Shown one piece after another: positions 43,525 to 53,069 of a stretch of 64,000 nucleotides of DNA; positions within the stretch are counted from its first letter, which is position 1, and each line of letters begins with the position of its first letter. Origin of the DNA: Blastococcus sp. TBT05-19 (lineage in GTDB: Bacteria; Actinomycetota; Actinomycetes; Mycobacteriales; Geodermatophilaceae); contig NZ_QOHI01000004.1 of the NCBI RefSeq assembly GCF_003319095.1, positions 186,001 to 250,000 on the forward strand. The letters run 5' to 3'. The notes beneath the pieces were generated by a model. That model did no database searches. It had not been told where the DNA came from and saw only the letters and a list, made by a program, of their open reading frames with translations. Made by a program: the position numbers and the translations under genes.

Positions 43525-44225
43525 CACTGCTCCCTGACGTACTCCTCGTAGGGCACGTACTCGATCCCGAAGCCCGGGAGCTGGTCGCGCAGGCCGTAGC
43601 GGTCCAGGCCCAGCTCCCCCGAGGCGAAGGCCGCGCGGCTGGCGGCCTCCTTGTCGATGCGGGCCTGGCCGGCGGTCAGGGCCCGGGGCACGTCGGCGCG
43701 CGGCACCACCATCACCCCGTCGTCGTCGGCGAGCACGACGTCGCCCGGGGAGATCGCCTGGCCCCCCAGCACGATCGGCACGTTGACCGCCCCGGCCGTC
43801 GCCTTGACCGACCCCTGCGCGCTGACCGCGCGCGACCAGGCCGGGAAGCCCATCTCCTGCAGCTCGGCGACGTCGCGGATCCCGCAGCCGAGCACGACCC
43901 CGCGCACCCCGCGGGCGGCCAGGGCGGTGGCGAAGAGCTCGCCGAAGAGGCCGTCGGTGGACGGCGAGTTGGTGGCCACCACCAGCACGTCGCCGGGGCG
44001 GCACTGCTCCACGGCGACGTGGATCATCAGGTTGTCGCCCGGCCAGCAGAGCACCGTGACCGCCGTGCCGCCGATGCGGGCGCCGGGCCACGCGGGGCGC
44101 AGCTCCGGGCCGAGGTAGCCCACCCGGCCCAGCGCCTCGTGCACGGTGGCCACGCCGAACTCGCCCAGGCGGGCGGCGTCCCCGGCGTCGGCGCGCGGCG
44201 GATCGGTGACGACGACGTTCCTCAT
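43524..44225 (-). CDS. ligK: 4-carboxy-4-hydroxy-2-oxoadipate aldolase / oxaloacetate decarboxylase (RraA-like)
   Basis: A 233-residue RraA-fold class II aldolase. It has FGVATVHEALGRVGYLG at the N-terminus, the substrate/metal region PGDNLMIHVAVEQCRPGDVLVV, and the conserved Arg-Asp in LGCGIRDVAELQEMG (metal-bridging aspartate). It splits 4-carboxy-4-hydroxy-2-oxoadipate into pyruvate and oxaloacetate, the last step of the gallate/protocatechuate 4,5-cleavage route. Its ATG overlaps the GntR stop by four bases. The close HMG-aldolase subgroup has the same motifs, but the operon context decides. Confidence 0.9.
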   Translation of the reverse strand: MRNVVVTDPPRADAGDAARLGEFGVATVHEALGRVGYLGPELRPAWPGARIGGTAVTVLCWPGDNLMIHVAVEQCRPGDVLVVATNSPSTDGLFGELFATALAARGVRGVVLGCGIRDVAELQEMGFPAWSRAVSAQGSVKATAGAVNVPIVLGGQAISPGDVVLADDDGVMVVPRADVPRALTAGQARIDKEAASRAAFASGELGLDRYGLRDQLPGFGIEYVPYEEYVREQ

Positions 44226-44872
44226 GCAGGTCCTCCGGAAGAGCTGGTCTCGGACAGCGCGGCGATGACGCCGCGGAGGTGGGTGGTGACGGCGACCTCG
44301 GCCCGCGCGGGATCGCGGTCGGCGATCGCCTCCACCAGCGCGCCGAGCCCGCTCAGGCTCACGCGCGGACGCCCCGGGCGCAGCGAGAGCCGGAACTGGT
44401 GACGGACCAGCTGCGCCTGCAGCCGCGAGACCAGGTCCGCGGCGATCGGGTGGCGGGCGGCCTCGGCGACCATGCCGTGCAGCTGCTGGATGAGCTCGGA
44501 GTACTTCTGGAGGTCGCCGGAGTCGACCGCGGCGGTCATGATCTGCAGGTGGGCCCGCAGCCGCTCGGCCTCGGCGTCGGTGATCCGCTCGGCGGCCTTC
44601 GCGGCGAGCAGGCCCTCGAGCGGGACCCGGCACTCGGTGATGGCGATCGCCTCCTCGGTGGAGACCACCCGGACGCGGGCGCCCTTGTTCTGGATCCGCT
44701 CGACGAGGCCCTCGGCGGCCAGCACGTCGATGGCCAGCCGGACGGCGCTGCGGCTCACGCCGATCAGCTCGACCATCTCGGCCTCGACCAGCCGGTACCC
44801 CGGCGGCATGTCACCTCGGGAGATCGCGTTCCGCAGGACGCGCTCCGCCATTTCCTGGCCCGGGGATGGCAT
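44222..44872 (-). CDS. GntR/FCD-family transcriptional regulator heading the lower-pathway operon
   Basis: A 216-residue GntR protein. The N-terminal winged helix contains AERVLRNAISRGDMPPGYRLVEAEMVELIGVSRSAVRLAIDVLAAEGLVERIQNKGARVR, in which GVSRSAVRLAIDVLAAEGLV is the recognition part. The C-terminal FCD ligand domain has CRVPLEGLLAAKAAERITDAE and a set of His residues (LHGMV, ARHPIAADLV, HLRG). It is first in the operon and so autoregulated. No Shine-Dalgarno precedes the ATG; the -10 box lies six bases upstream, so the mRNA is probably leaderless. The operator is at 44900-44923. Confidence 0.9.
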   Translation of the reverse strand: MPSPGQEMAERVLRNAISRGDMPPGYRLVEAEMVELIGVSRSAVRLAIDVLAAEGLVERIQNKGARVRVVSTEEAIAITECRVPLEGLLAAKAAERITDAEAERLRAHLQIMTAAVDSGDLQKYSELIQQLHGMVAEAARHPIAADLVSRLQAQLVRHQFRLSLRPGRPRVSLSGLGALVEAIADRDPARAEVAVTTHLRGVIAALSETSSSGGPA

Positions 44873-44878
44873 GGCCGA

Positions 44879-44907
44879 ACGCTAGCCCACCAGGGTGCGA
44901 TTGCCAA
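44879..44907 (-). promoter_or_regulatory. Promoter of the GntR/ligK/ligJ operon, leaderless
   Basis: On the minus strand: -35 TTGGCA (44907-44902), a 17-base spacer, -10 TAGCGT (44884-44879), then six bases and the ATG at 44872. The transcript would start at the first base of the start codon. The -35 box lies inside the operator-like motif at 44900-44923. Confidence 0.65.
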
Positions 44908-44923
44908 CAATCCTGCCGACAAT
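44900..44923. promoter_or_regulatory. Candidate GntR operator (copy 1)
   Basis: ATTGCCAACAATCCTGCCG (44900-44918, plus strand) continues into ACAAT. It contains the inverted pair ATTG/CAAT around CCAA, and on the minus strand a direct repeat ATTGTCGGCA and ATTGTTGGCA 12 bases apart. It covers the -35 box of the GntR operon. A copy with 17 of 19 identical bases lies at 49873-49891. Confidence 0.65.
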
Positions 44924-44929
44924 CCAGGA

Positions 44930-44959
44930 GGAGCCCGGCACCGTCGGGTGCCGGGCTCC
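44930..44959 (-). terminator. Terminator of the second liv operon
   Basis: GGAGCCCGGCACC (44930-44942) and GGTGCCGGGCTCC (44947-44959) are perfect 13-base arms with a GTCG tetraloop. It lies 68 bases beyond the stop of the substrate-binding protein gene and just before the GntR promoter, separating the two leftward operons. Confidence 0.8.
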
Positions 44960-45027
44960 TCAGGGGGGTGCGGGCGAGGGGCGGGCGTCCCGTCCGAGGA
45001 CGGGCCGCCCGACCCCTCACCGCGGGA

Positions 45028-46290
45028 TCACTCGAAGGACTCGACCGTGTCGTAGCCCTTGCCGTTGTACTTCTGGACGACCACGGTCGAGACCGCGGGC
45101 TGGCCGGCCTCGGTGGTGCTCACCGAGGTGTCGGGCAGCATGAGCGGCGCCTCGAAGCCCTCGATGCCGCGCAGCGCCTCCATGAAGCTGTCCCGCGTCG
45201 GCTCCTCCATCTCCATGAAGGCCTGCTCGAGGGTCGCGCCGACCATCCAGCTCCACTGGCAGTGCGGGAACGCCGGCGGCTCCGGGTAGTTGCCGTACTC
45301 CTTGAGCGCGGAGAGGTAGGTCTGCACGTCCTCGTCCTGGGCGAACGCCGGGCTGGCCGGCGCCTTCGCGAAGGACACCGAGTAGACGCCCGGGAAGGCC
45401 GCGGCACCACCGGGCTGCAGGATCGCCCCCGGGCTCGACGTGTTCGACGGCAGGAACCAGTTCGGCTTCCAGTTCAGCTGCTGCGCCTTCTGCAGGGCCG
45501 AGATCGTCAGCGGGGTCACCGACATCGCGTTGAAGATGACGTCGGCGCCGCTGTTGGCGAGCTCGGTGATCTGCGCGTCGACCGACGTGTCGGTCGCCTC
45601 GTAGGTGAGCTCCTGGACGATCTCGATGTTGTCCGCGCCCTCGACGGCCGACTTGAAGCCCTCGACGTACCCCTCGCCGAAGTCGTCGTTCTGCGACAGG
45701 ATCGCGACCTTGTGGTCGGCGCTGGAGCCGGCCAGCAGCTCGCCGAAGGCCTCGCCCTCGTTCTGGTAGATCGGCACGAAGCCGAGCTGCCAGGGGCTCT
45801 CCTCGGTGTCGCTGAAGATCGGGTCGCCGGTCATGATCAGCGCCTGCGGGACCTCGTCGGCGATCGCCGCCTCCCGCCAGGCGCGGTTGGTCGGCGTGCC
45901 GAGCCCCGCGGTCATCGCGAAGACATCGCCCTTGAGCGAGTCGTAGTTCGCCGCCGCCTGCTGCGGGTCGTAGGTGTCGTCCAGCGCCTCGATCTCGACG
46001 GTGCGGGTCTTCCCGTCGCCGAACTCGATGCCGCCCTCGGCGTTCTTCATGCCGAAGTACGCGGTGACGCCGGCGACCGTGCAGGTGCCCGGCCCGGCGG
46101 TGGCACCGCTGAGCGGGGTGGTGATGCCGAGCGTGACCGAGTCGTCGGTGATGCCGGGGCTGGGCGCTCCCTCGGCGGCGTCGCCGCTGCGCCCGCTGTC
46201 CGCGCCACCGCCGCACGCGGTGAGCGTCAGCGCGAGCGCCGACACCGCGGCGATGCCGGCCGCCTTGCGCGATCCGAAGTGCCTGTTCAT
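45028..46290 (-). CDS. ABC transporter substrate-binding lipoprotein of the second liv operon
   Basis: A 420-residue HAAT-family binding protein. A lipoprotein signal (AAGIAAVSALALTLTACGGG, lipobox TAC, Cys near residue 26) precedes the mature start SVTLGITTPLSGATAGPG; later come DTYDPQQAAANYDSL and FGEGYVEGFKSAVEG. In soil bacteria, members of this family bind aromatic acids as well as amino acids. It is the last gene of a five-gene operon whose promoter shares the GntR-type operator with the aromatic lower-pathway operon, so an aromatic carboxylate ligand is likely (inference). Confidence 0.9.
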   Translation of the reverse strand: MNRHFGSRKAAGIAAVSALALTLTACGGGADSGRSGDAAEGAPSPGITDDSVTLGITTPLSGATAGPGTCTVAGVTAYFGMKNAEGGIEFGDGKTRTVEIEALDDTYDPQQAAANYDSLKGDVFAMTAGLGTPTNRAWREAAIADEVPQALIMTGDPIFSDTEESPWQLGFVPIYQNEGEAFGELLAGSSADHKVAILSQNDDFGEGYVEGFKSAVEGADNIEIVQELTYEATDTSVDAQITELANSGADVIFNAMSVTPLTISALQKAQQLNWKPNWFLPSNTSSPGAILQPGGAAAFPGVYSVSFAKAPASPAFAQDEDVQTYLSALKEYGNYPEPPAFPHCQWSWMVGATLEQAFMEMEEPTRDSFMEALRGIEGFEAPLMLPDTSVSTTEAGQPAVSTVVVQKYNGKGYDTVESFE

Positions 46291-47414
46291 GCGGAACCTT
46301 GCCTCTCTGTCTCGGTTGGCTCCGCCGCGGTGCCCGACCCGGTGGTCGATGACGGAGTGGTCGGTGGTGCGGCGGAGCCGCGCCCGGCGGGAGAGCGCCG
46401 CAGCCCGCGCATCACGGCGCGGGGCAGCGACACGAGGCCGCCGGGGAGGACGAACAGCACGGCGAGGAGCAGCGCGCCCTGGAGCAGCGCCGTCAGGCTC
46501 GGGTCGATGGCGTTCGTGAGGTCGGGGACGACCACGTAGAACACGCCGCCGAGGATCGAGCCCACGATGCTGCCGGCGCCGCCGATCACCATCGCGACGA
46601 GCAGCTCGATCGAGTGCCCGAAGCTCATGGTCTCCGGCGACGTGTACTGGACGACGACCATGTACAGGAACCCGCTCACGCCGCCGATGAGCGACGCGAT
46701 GGTGAAGGCGAGCACCTTGTAGCGGTAGGGCGAGATGCCCATGGACGACGCCACGTTCTCGTTGCCCTTGACGATCGCGAAGGCCCGGCCGTACTTGCCG
46801 CGGACGAGGAAGTACGTCAGCAGGAACACGATCCCGCCGATGACCAGCACGAGGTAGAGCTGCCACTGGTCGTCGTAGAGCCCGCTGCCCTCCGGCGCCT
46901 CGACGAAGCGTGCGGACATCCCCTGCGAGCCGCCGGTGAACTCGCTCAACCGCTTCGCCAGCGGCACACCGACGATGGGCAGCGCGATGGTGACCATCGC
47001 GATCGCGAGCCCACCCAGGCGTGCGGCGGCCAGCGCCACGAGCAGTCCCGCGACGGCGGGGATCAGGCAGGTGAGCACGAAGACCAGGACGATGTTCCAG
47101 CCGCTCTGCACGCCGTACGCGGTGACGTAGGCGCCGAGGCCGAGGAAGAAGATCTGGCCGAGCGAGACCTGCCCGGTGTAGCCCATCACCACGTTGAGGC
47201 CGAGCACCGCGACGGCGAAGACGCCGATGCGGGCGAGCGTGTCGTTGGCGGACTCCGTCCCGATCAGGGGCAGGACGGCGAGCCCGACCACCAGCAGCAG
47301 CGGAGCCCCCCAGCGCACCCACGGGCTCTGCCGGAACGACGAGGCCGGCGACGGGGTGGCCGACGGCGGCGGGGCGGTCGTCGTCGGGGCGGACGTCTTC
47401 GAGGAGGAGGCCAT
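46287..47414 (-). CDS. ABC permease, LivM-like, second liv operon
   Basis: A 375-residue LivM-type permease with a Ser/Thr/Pro-rich N-terminal tail of about 30 residues, then VLGLNVVMGYTGQVSLGQIFFLGLGAYVTAYG, the coupling loop RGKYGRAFAIVKGNENVASSMGISPYRYK and IGGAGSIVGSILGG. A hydrophilic C-terminal tail of about 35 residues ends EPTETERQGSA. It overlaps the binding-protein gene by four bases and LivH by one base. Confidence 0.92.
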   Translation of the reverse strand: MASSSKTSAPTTTAPPPSATPSPASSFRQSPWVRWGAPLLLVVGLAVLPLIGTESANDTLARIGVFAVAVLGLNVVMGYTGQVSLGQIFFLGLGAYVTAYGVQSGWNIVLVFVLTCLIPAVAGLLVALAAARLGGLAIAMVTIALPIVGVPLAKRLSEFTGGSQGMSARFVEAPEGSGLYDDQWQLYLVLVIGGIVFLLTYFLVRGKYGRAFAIVKGNENVASSMGISPYRYKVLAFTIASLIGGVSGFLYMVVVQYTSPETMSFGHSIELLVAMVIGGAGSIVGSILGGVFYVVVPDLTNAIDPSLTALLQGALLLAVLFVLPGGLVSLPRAVMRGLRRSPAGRGSAAPPTTPSSTTGSGTAAEPTETERQGSA

Positions 47415-48295
47415 CACACACGCACCACGGTCTTCCGGCCGAACAGGCCCTGGGGTCGGACGATGAGGACGACGAAGATCAGGATGAACGGCACCGCGAC
47501 CTTCAGGTCGAAGCCGATGAACCCGACGTAGACGGCGGCCAGGTTCTCCAGGACGCCGATCAGCCACGCCGCGATGACGACGCCGACCGGGCTGGTCAGC
47601 CCGCCGAGGATGACGGCGGCCAGCGCGTACACGAGGGCGTTGTCGAGCATGCCCGGCGTCAGGGTGAGCTGCGGGGCGACGAGCGCTCCGGCGACGGCCC
47701 CGAGCACCGCCGCGATGCCCCAGCCGACCATGAGCAGCCGTTCGACGGGGAGCCCGGAGTACGCGGCCGACTGCGGGTTGATCGCGACGGCGCGCAGCGC
47801 CAGGCCGAGCTTCGTGCCGACGAAGAGCGCCTGGGTCGCGACCATCGCCACGACGATCACGAGCGTGGTCCCGATCGAGCGGATGCTGACCGAGACGCCC
47901 AGGACCGACACGGTGTCCAGCGGGAAGAGCGAGGGGAACTGCTGGTTGTTGTAGCCCCACAGCCACCCGGCGATGCCGGTGACCAGGGTCAGCAGACCGA
48001 CCGTGACGACGACGGCCGTGTCGGGGTCGCCGCGCTCGAACCGCCGCATGAGGAACCGCTCGATGACCGCGCCGAGCACGAAGGAGAAGAGGATCGAGGC
48101 CACGATGGCGAGCACGAGCGGCACGCCCTGGTTGGTGAGCACCCAGGCGACGTACGCGGCCAGGACGGCCATGCCGCCCTGCGCGAAGTTGATCAGGCCG
48201 GTCGCCGAGTGGACGAGCACGATCGCGAGGGCGAGCGCCGCGTAGACCGAGCCGGTGGACAGTCCGTCGACGACGAGTTGGACGAATTTCTCCAT
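47414..48295 (-). CDS. ABC permease, LivH-like, second liv operon
   Basis: A 293-residue LivH-type permease: VQLVVDGLSTGSVYAALALAIVLV at the N-terminus, the family motif TGLINFAQGGMAVLAAYVAW near residue 32, and LGLALRAVAINPQSAAYSGLPVERLL as the cytoplasmic coupling loop. It forms the channel with the LivM-like subunit. Two bases separate it from the LivF ATPase gene. Confidence 0.92.
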   Translation of the reverse strand: MEKFVQLVVDGLSTGSVYAALALAIVLVHSATGLINFAQGGMAVLAAYVAWVLTNQGVPLVLAIVASILFSFVLGAVIERFLMRRFERGDPDTAVVVTVGLLTLVTGIAGWLWGYNNQQFPSLFPLDTVSVLGVSVSIRSIGTTLVIVVAMVATQALFVGTKLGLALRAVAINPQSAAYSGLPVERLLMVGWGIAAVLGAVAGALVAPQLTLTPGMLDNALVYALAAVILGGLTSPVGVVIAAWLIGVLENLAAVYVGFIGFDLKVAVPFILIFVVLIVRPQGLFGRKTVVRV

Positions 48296-48296
48296 G

Positions 48297-49007
48297 TCAG
48301 CCTCCCAGGTATGCGCGACGGATCTCGTCCATGCCCTTGAGCTCGGCGGACGTGCCGGTGAGCACGCTCCGCCCGGTCTCCAGGACGGTCGCGTCGTCGA
48401 CGACGGTGAAGGCGAGATTGGCGTTCTGCTCGACCACGACCATGGCGATGCCGGACTCCAGGCGCAGCCGCCGGATCGCGTCGTAGACGTTCTTCGCGGT
48501 GCTCGGCGCCAGGCCGAGCGAGGCCTCGTCCAGGAGCAGCATCCGCGGCTTGCTCATGATCGCCCGGGCCACCGCGAGCATCTGCTGCTCCCCGCCGGAC
48601 AGGGCCGAGGCGTTCGACCTGATCCGGTCCTGCAGGTTCGGGAACAGGTCCAGGCAGTACTCGATGTCCTGGTCGATCCCCTTGCGGTCCTTGCGCAGGT
48701 ACGCGCCGACCCGCAGGTTCTCGCGGACGGTGAGGTCACCGAACGAACCGCGGCCCTCGGGGACGTGCGCGATGCCGAGCGCGGCGACCTGGTCGGGCCG
48801 CAGGCCGCCGATCTCCTTGCCGTCGAAGACGATCCGGCCACCGGTGCGGACGGCGCCGGAGATGGCGCGGAGGGTGGTCGTCTTGCCGGCGCCGTTGGCG
48901 CCGAGGATGCCGAAGGCCCCGTTCTCCGGAACGCGCAGCGAGACGCCGTCCAGCACCTGCACGGGACCGTAGGACGCGGTGACGTCCTCGAGCTCAAGCA
49001 GCGTCAT
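48297..49007 (-). CDS. ABC ATPase, LivF-like, second liv operon
   Basis: A 236-residue LivF-type ATPase: Walker A GANGAGKTTT near residue 38, VPEGRGSFGDLTVRENL (the LivF-specific block), signature ALSGGEQQMLAVARA and Walker B RMLLLDEASLGLAP. It powers the importer together with LivG. Unlike the first liv operon of this window, the two ATPases are separate genes; they overlap by 14 bases. Confidence 0.93.
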   Translation of the reverse strand: MTLLELEDVTASYGPVQVLDGVSLRVPENGAFGILGANGAGKTTTLRAISGAVRTGGRIVFDGKEIGGLRPDQVAALGIAHVPEGRGSFGDLTVRENLRVGAYLRKDRKGIDQDIEYCLDLFPNLQDRIRSNASALSGGEQQMLAVARAIMSKPRMLLLDEASLGLAPSTAKNVYDAIRRLRLESGIAMVVVEQNANLAFTVVDDATVLETGRSVLTGTSAELKGMDEIRRAYLGG

Positions 49008-49776
49008 CCGCCGCGTCCTTTCCGATGTAGGCCTCGATGACCCGGGGGTCGGACTGCGCCTCGGCGGCCGTCCCCTCCATGAGCTTGGCGCCGTGGTCGA
49101 GCACGACGACGCGGTCGGTGAGGGCGGCGATGAGCCCCATGTGGTGCTCGACGATGACCACGGTGATGTCGTCCTCGGCGCGCAGCCGCCGCACGGTCGC
49201 GATGAGCGTCTCGACCTCGCTGTGCGGGAGGCCGGCCGCGGGCTCGTCGAGCAGGAGCAGCTTCGGCTTCATGAGCAGCGCGCGGCAGAGCTCGACGCCC
49301 TTGTGCAGGCCGTGCGACAGCTCGTCGGCCGGCAGGTGCGCCGCCCAGCCGAGGCCGTTGCGCTCCAGGAGGTCGAGCGCCTCGGCGCGCAGCTCCTTCT
49401 CCGCACGCCGGGTGCGCGGCAGCCGCAGCGCCCACTCCAGCGCTCCACCGGGCAGGCGCGAGTGCGCGCCCAGCAGCACGTTCTCGAGCACCGTCGCGTG
49501 CAGCTGCAGCGCGGGGTGCTGGAACGTGCGCGCCAGGCCGTGCGAGGCCAGCGTCGCCGGACGGTGCCCCTGCACCTCGGTGCCGTCGATCCGCACCGAG
49601 CCCGCGGTGGGCTTGTAGTGCCCGCTGATGCAGTTGAACAGCGAGGTCTTCCCCGCCCCGTTGGGCCCGACGAGACCGAAGATCTGCCCGGGCTCGACGG
49701 TGAAGGTCACCTCCTGCAGGACCTTGATGCCGCCGAACTGCAGGCTCACGTCCTGCAGGGTCAGCTCAGCCGCCAT
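48994..49776 (-). CDS. ABC ATPase, LivG-like, first gene of the second liv operon
   Basis: A 260-residue LivG-type ATPase: Walker A GPNGAGKTSLFN near residue 40, the LivG block LARTFQHPALQLHATVLENVLLG, signature ELSHGLHKGVELCRAL (a degenerate LSHG) and Walker B LLLLDEPAAGLPHSE. ATG 49776 is chosen because the domain starts at once (MAAELTLQDVSLQFGG); a frame open further to 49833 has no ribosome site. The promoter is at 49852-49880. Confidence 0.92.
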   Translation of the reverse strand: MAAELTLQDVSLQFGGIKVLQEVTFTVEPGQIFGLVGPNGAGKTSLFNCISGHYKPTAGSVRIDGTEVQGHRPATLASHGLARTFQHPALQLHATVLENVLLGAHSRLPGGALEWALRLPRTRRAEKELRAEALDLLERNGLGWAAHLPADELSHGLHKGVELCRALLMKPKLLLLDEPAAGLPHSEVETLIATVRRLRAEDDITVVIVEHHMGLIAALTDRVVVLDHGAKLMEGTAAEAQSDPRVIEAYIGKDAADDAA

Positions 49777-49851
49777 TGACCGTGTCTCCCGTCGGGTGGG
49801 TTCGGTTCGGTGCCGTTCGGTGGTGCGCGTCACAGGCCCGCTCGCGGTCGG

Positions 49852-49880
49852 AACCTACGGATCGCCGGTGAGATTGACAA
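49852..49880 (-). promoter_or_regulatory. Promoter of the second liv operon
   Basis: On the minus strand: -35 TTGTCA (49880-49875), exactly 17 bases, and -10 TAGGTT (49857-49852, TANNNT type). The predicted start near 49845 leaves a leader of about 70 bases before the ATG at 49776. The -35 box lies inside the operator copy at 49873-49891, the same geometry as at the GntR operon. Confidence 0.65.
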
Positions 49881-49891
49881 CAATCTTGCCG
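49873..49891. promoter_or_regulatory. Candidate GntR operator (copy 2)
   Basis: ATTGACAACAATCTTGCCG differs from the motif upstream of the GntR gene (44900-44918) at only two of 19 positions and contains the same ATTG-N4-CAAT inverted pair. It covers the -35 box of the liv promoter, as expected for a repressor site. Confidence 0.65.
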
Positions 49892-49947
49892 GGAAAGTTG
49901 TCGAGCTGTCATCGAGGAGGCCGTGCCCCGGGTCGGATCCTGGCCTG

Positions 49948-51204
49948 TCACGACGGCTGGATCCGCTCGCCGCGCGGGAGCACCGCCGCGCCGACCGCGA
50001 CCAGCGCGGCGAAGCACCCGAGCAGCCCCGCCCGGGCCACCACCCCGGCGGCGACGGCGCTCCCGACCGCGACCACCAGCGGCGGGCCGAGCAGCTGCCC
50101 GAGGGCCGACCCCTGGGTCAGCAGGCCGATGGCCGCGCCGGCCGACCGGGTGCCCCCGGAGACCGCCGCCAGGGCGGCGAAGAGGCTGGCGGGGACGAGG
50201 CCCCCCGTGAGCGAGAAGACGATCGCCGCGGCGACGCGCAGCGCCGCTGGGTGCGCCGGGTCGAGCACGATCCAGGCGGTGCCGACCATGCCGGCGCAGC
50301 CCGCGGGGACCACCCACCGCAGCGGTGCCCCCCGGTGCAGCAGGTACGCGCCGAGGAAGTTGCCGGGCGCGCTGACCAGGAAGGTGATCGCGCCCAGCAC
50401 CCCCGCCGCGGCGACGGACATCCCCTCGTCGGACACCAGGGAGGCCGGCAGCAGGCCGACCACGGCCAGGAACTGCGCGGAGTACAGGCCGAAGGCGACG
50501 GTGATGATCAGGACCGAGCGCGACCGGAGGGCCCCCAGCAGCCCCGCCGCCGTCGCCCTCCCCCGCTGCCCCGCCGACGGCACCCACCGCAGCAGGAGGA
50601 CGAGGACGACCGCGGCGAGCACCGCGTCGGCGACCGAGGTCCCCCGCCATCCCACCCACCCGATCGCGGGCGGCACGAGCAGCGCGGCCAGGCCCGAGCC
50701 CACCGGCAGGTAGGCCCCCCACGCGCCGGAGACGAGCCGGCGGTGCGCCGGCGCGGACACCTCGGCGAGCAGGGGTGGCGCCGCGAGGATGACCATCACG
50801 AGGCCGAGCCCCTCCCCCACCCGCGCGATCAGCAGCCCGGCGAGGGAGTCGACCGCCGCGCCGCCCAGGTCGGCGAGCACGATCGCCAGCAGGCCGATCC
50901 GGATCTGCCGGCCGAACCCCAGGGTCTGCCCCAGCCACCCGAGCAGGGCGCCGCAGGCCGCGCCCAGGGCGCTGACCGTCGAGAGGTACCAGGCGGCGGC
51001 GGTCGAGCTCAGCCCGAACTCGTCCTGCAGGACCGGCAGCGCGGCCGCGGCGCCGCCGATCTGCGCGGCGGCGACCACCCCGGCGCCCATCAGGACGGCG
51101 ACGGCGCTCCAGGAGGTCGGGCCGGGCTCCGTCGCCAGGGGCGGGCCGGTGCGGCCGGCACTCGTCGCGGGGCCCCCGTCGCTGGCCCCTCCCCTGGTCG
51201 GCAC
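49948..51204 (-). CDS. MFS transporter
   Basis: A 418-residue major facilitator with about twelve helices. Visible features: AAALPVLQDEFGLSSTAAAWYLSTVSALGAACGALLGWLGQ (helices 1-2), RQIRIGLLAIVLADLGGAAVDSLAGLLIARVGEGLGLVMV and a second half with GMSVAAAGVLGAITFLVSAPGNFLGAYLL. The GTG at 51204 is a tentative start with no clear ribosome site. It sits between the liv operon (same strand, about 170 bases away) and the divergent ligM-like gene, so it could carry an aromatic acid, but nothing in the sequence proves this. Confidence 0.82.
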   Translation of the reverse strand: MPTRGGASDGGPATSAGRTGPPLATEPGPTSWSAVAVLMGAGVVAAAQIGGAAAALPVLQDEFGLSSTAAAWYLSTVSALGAACGALLGWLGQTLGFGRQIRIGLLAIVLADLGGAAVDSLAGLLIARVGEGLGLVMVILAAPPLLAEVSAPAHRRLVSGAWGAYLPVGSGLAALLVPPAIGWVGWRGTSVADAVLAAVVLVLLLRWVPSAGQRGRATAAGLLGALRSRSVLIITVAFGLYSAQFLAVVGLLPASLVSDEGMSVAAAGVLGAITFLVSAPGNFLGAYLLHRGAPLRWVVPAGCAGMVGTAWIVLDPAHPAALRVAAAIVFSLTGGLVPASLFAALAAVSGGTRSAGAAIGLLTQGSALGQLLGPPLVVAVGSAVAAGVVARAGLLGCFAALVAVGAAVLPRGERIQPS

Positions 51205-51263
51205 GCGGCCACTGTGGCCGATCGCGACGCCGCCGTCGCGCAACCGCCGGAGTAATACGTCAA

Positions 51264-52887
<1,624 letters not shown>

Positions 52888-52900
52888 CCGCACGACCCCG

Positions 52901-52946
52901 GGGCCGGGTCGCGACCGCAGGACGTCCTGCGGTCGCGGCCCGGCCC
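52901..52946 (+). terminator. Large loop-less palindrome after ligM copy 1
   Basis: Two 23-base arms (52901-52923 and 52924-52946) are complementary at all positions but one (a T/G pair, wobble in RNA) with no spacer; the centre reads GCAGGAC-GTCCTGC. It starts 14 bases after the ligM stop, so it is probably a strong terminator. It could also extrude as a DNA cruciform. Confidence 0.8.
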
Positions 52947-53069
52947 TCGTCGTCCCGGGACCAGCTCGCCGCCCCCGACCGGGGGATGCCCGCTCCCGGC
53001 GGGGCCGGTAGCCGAGGGGCGTGGGTCACAATGGCCGCGCCGGTGCCCGGCGGGGAGAGAGGGACGACC

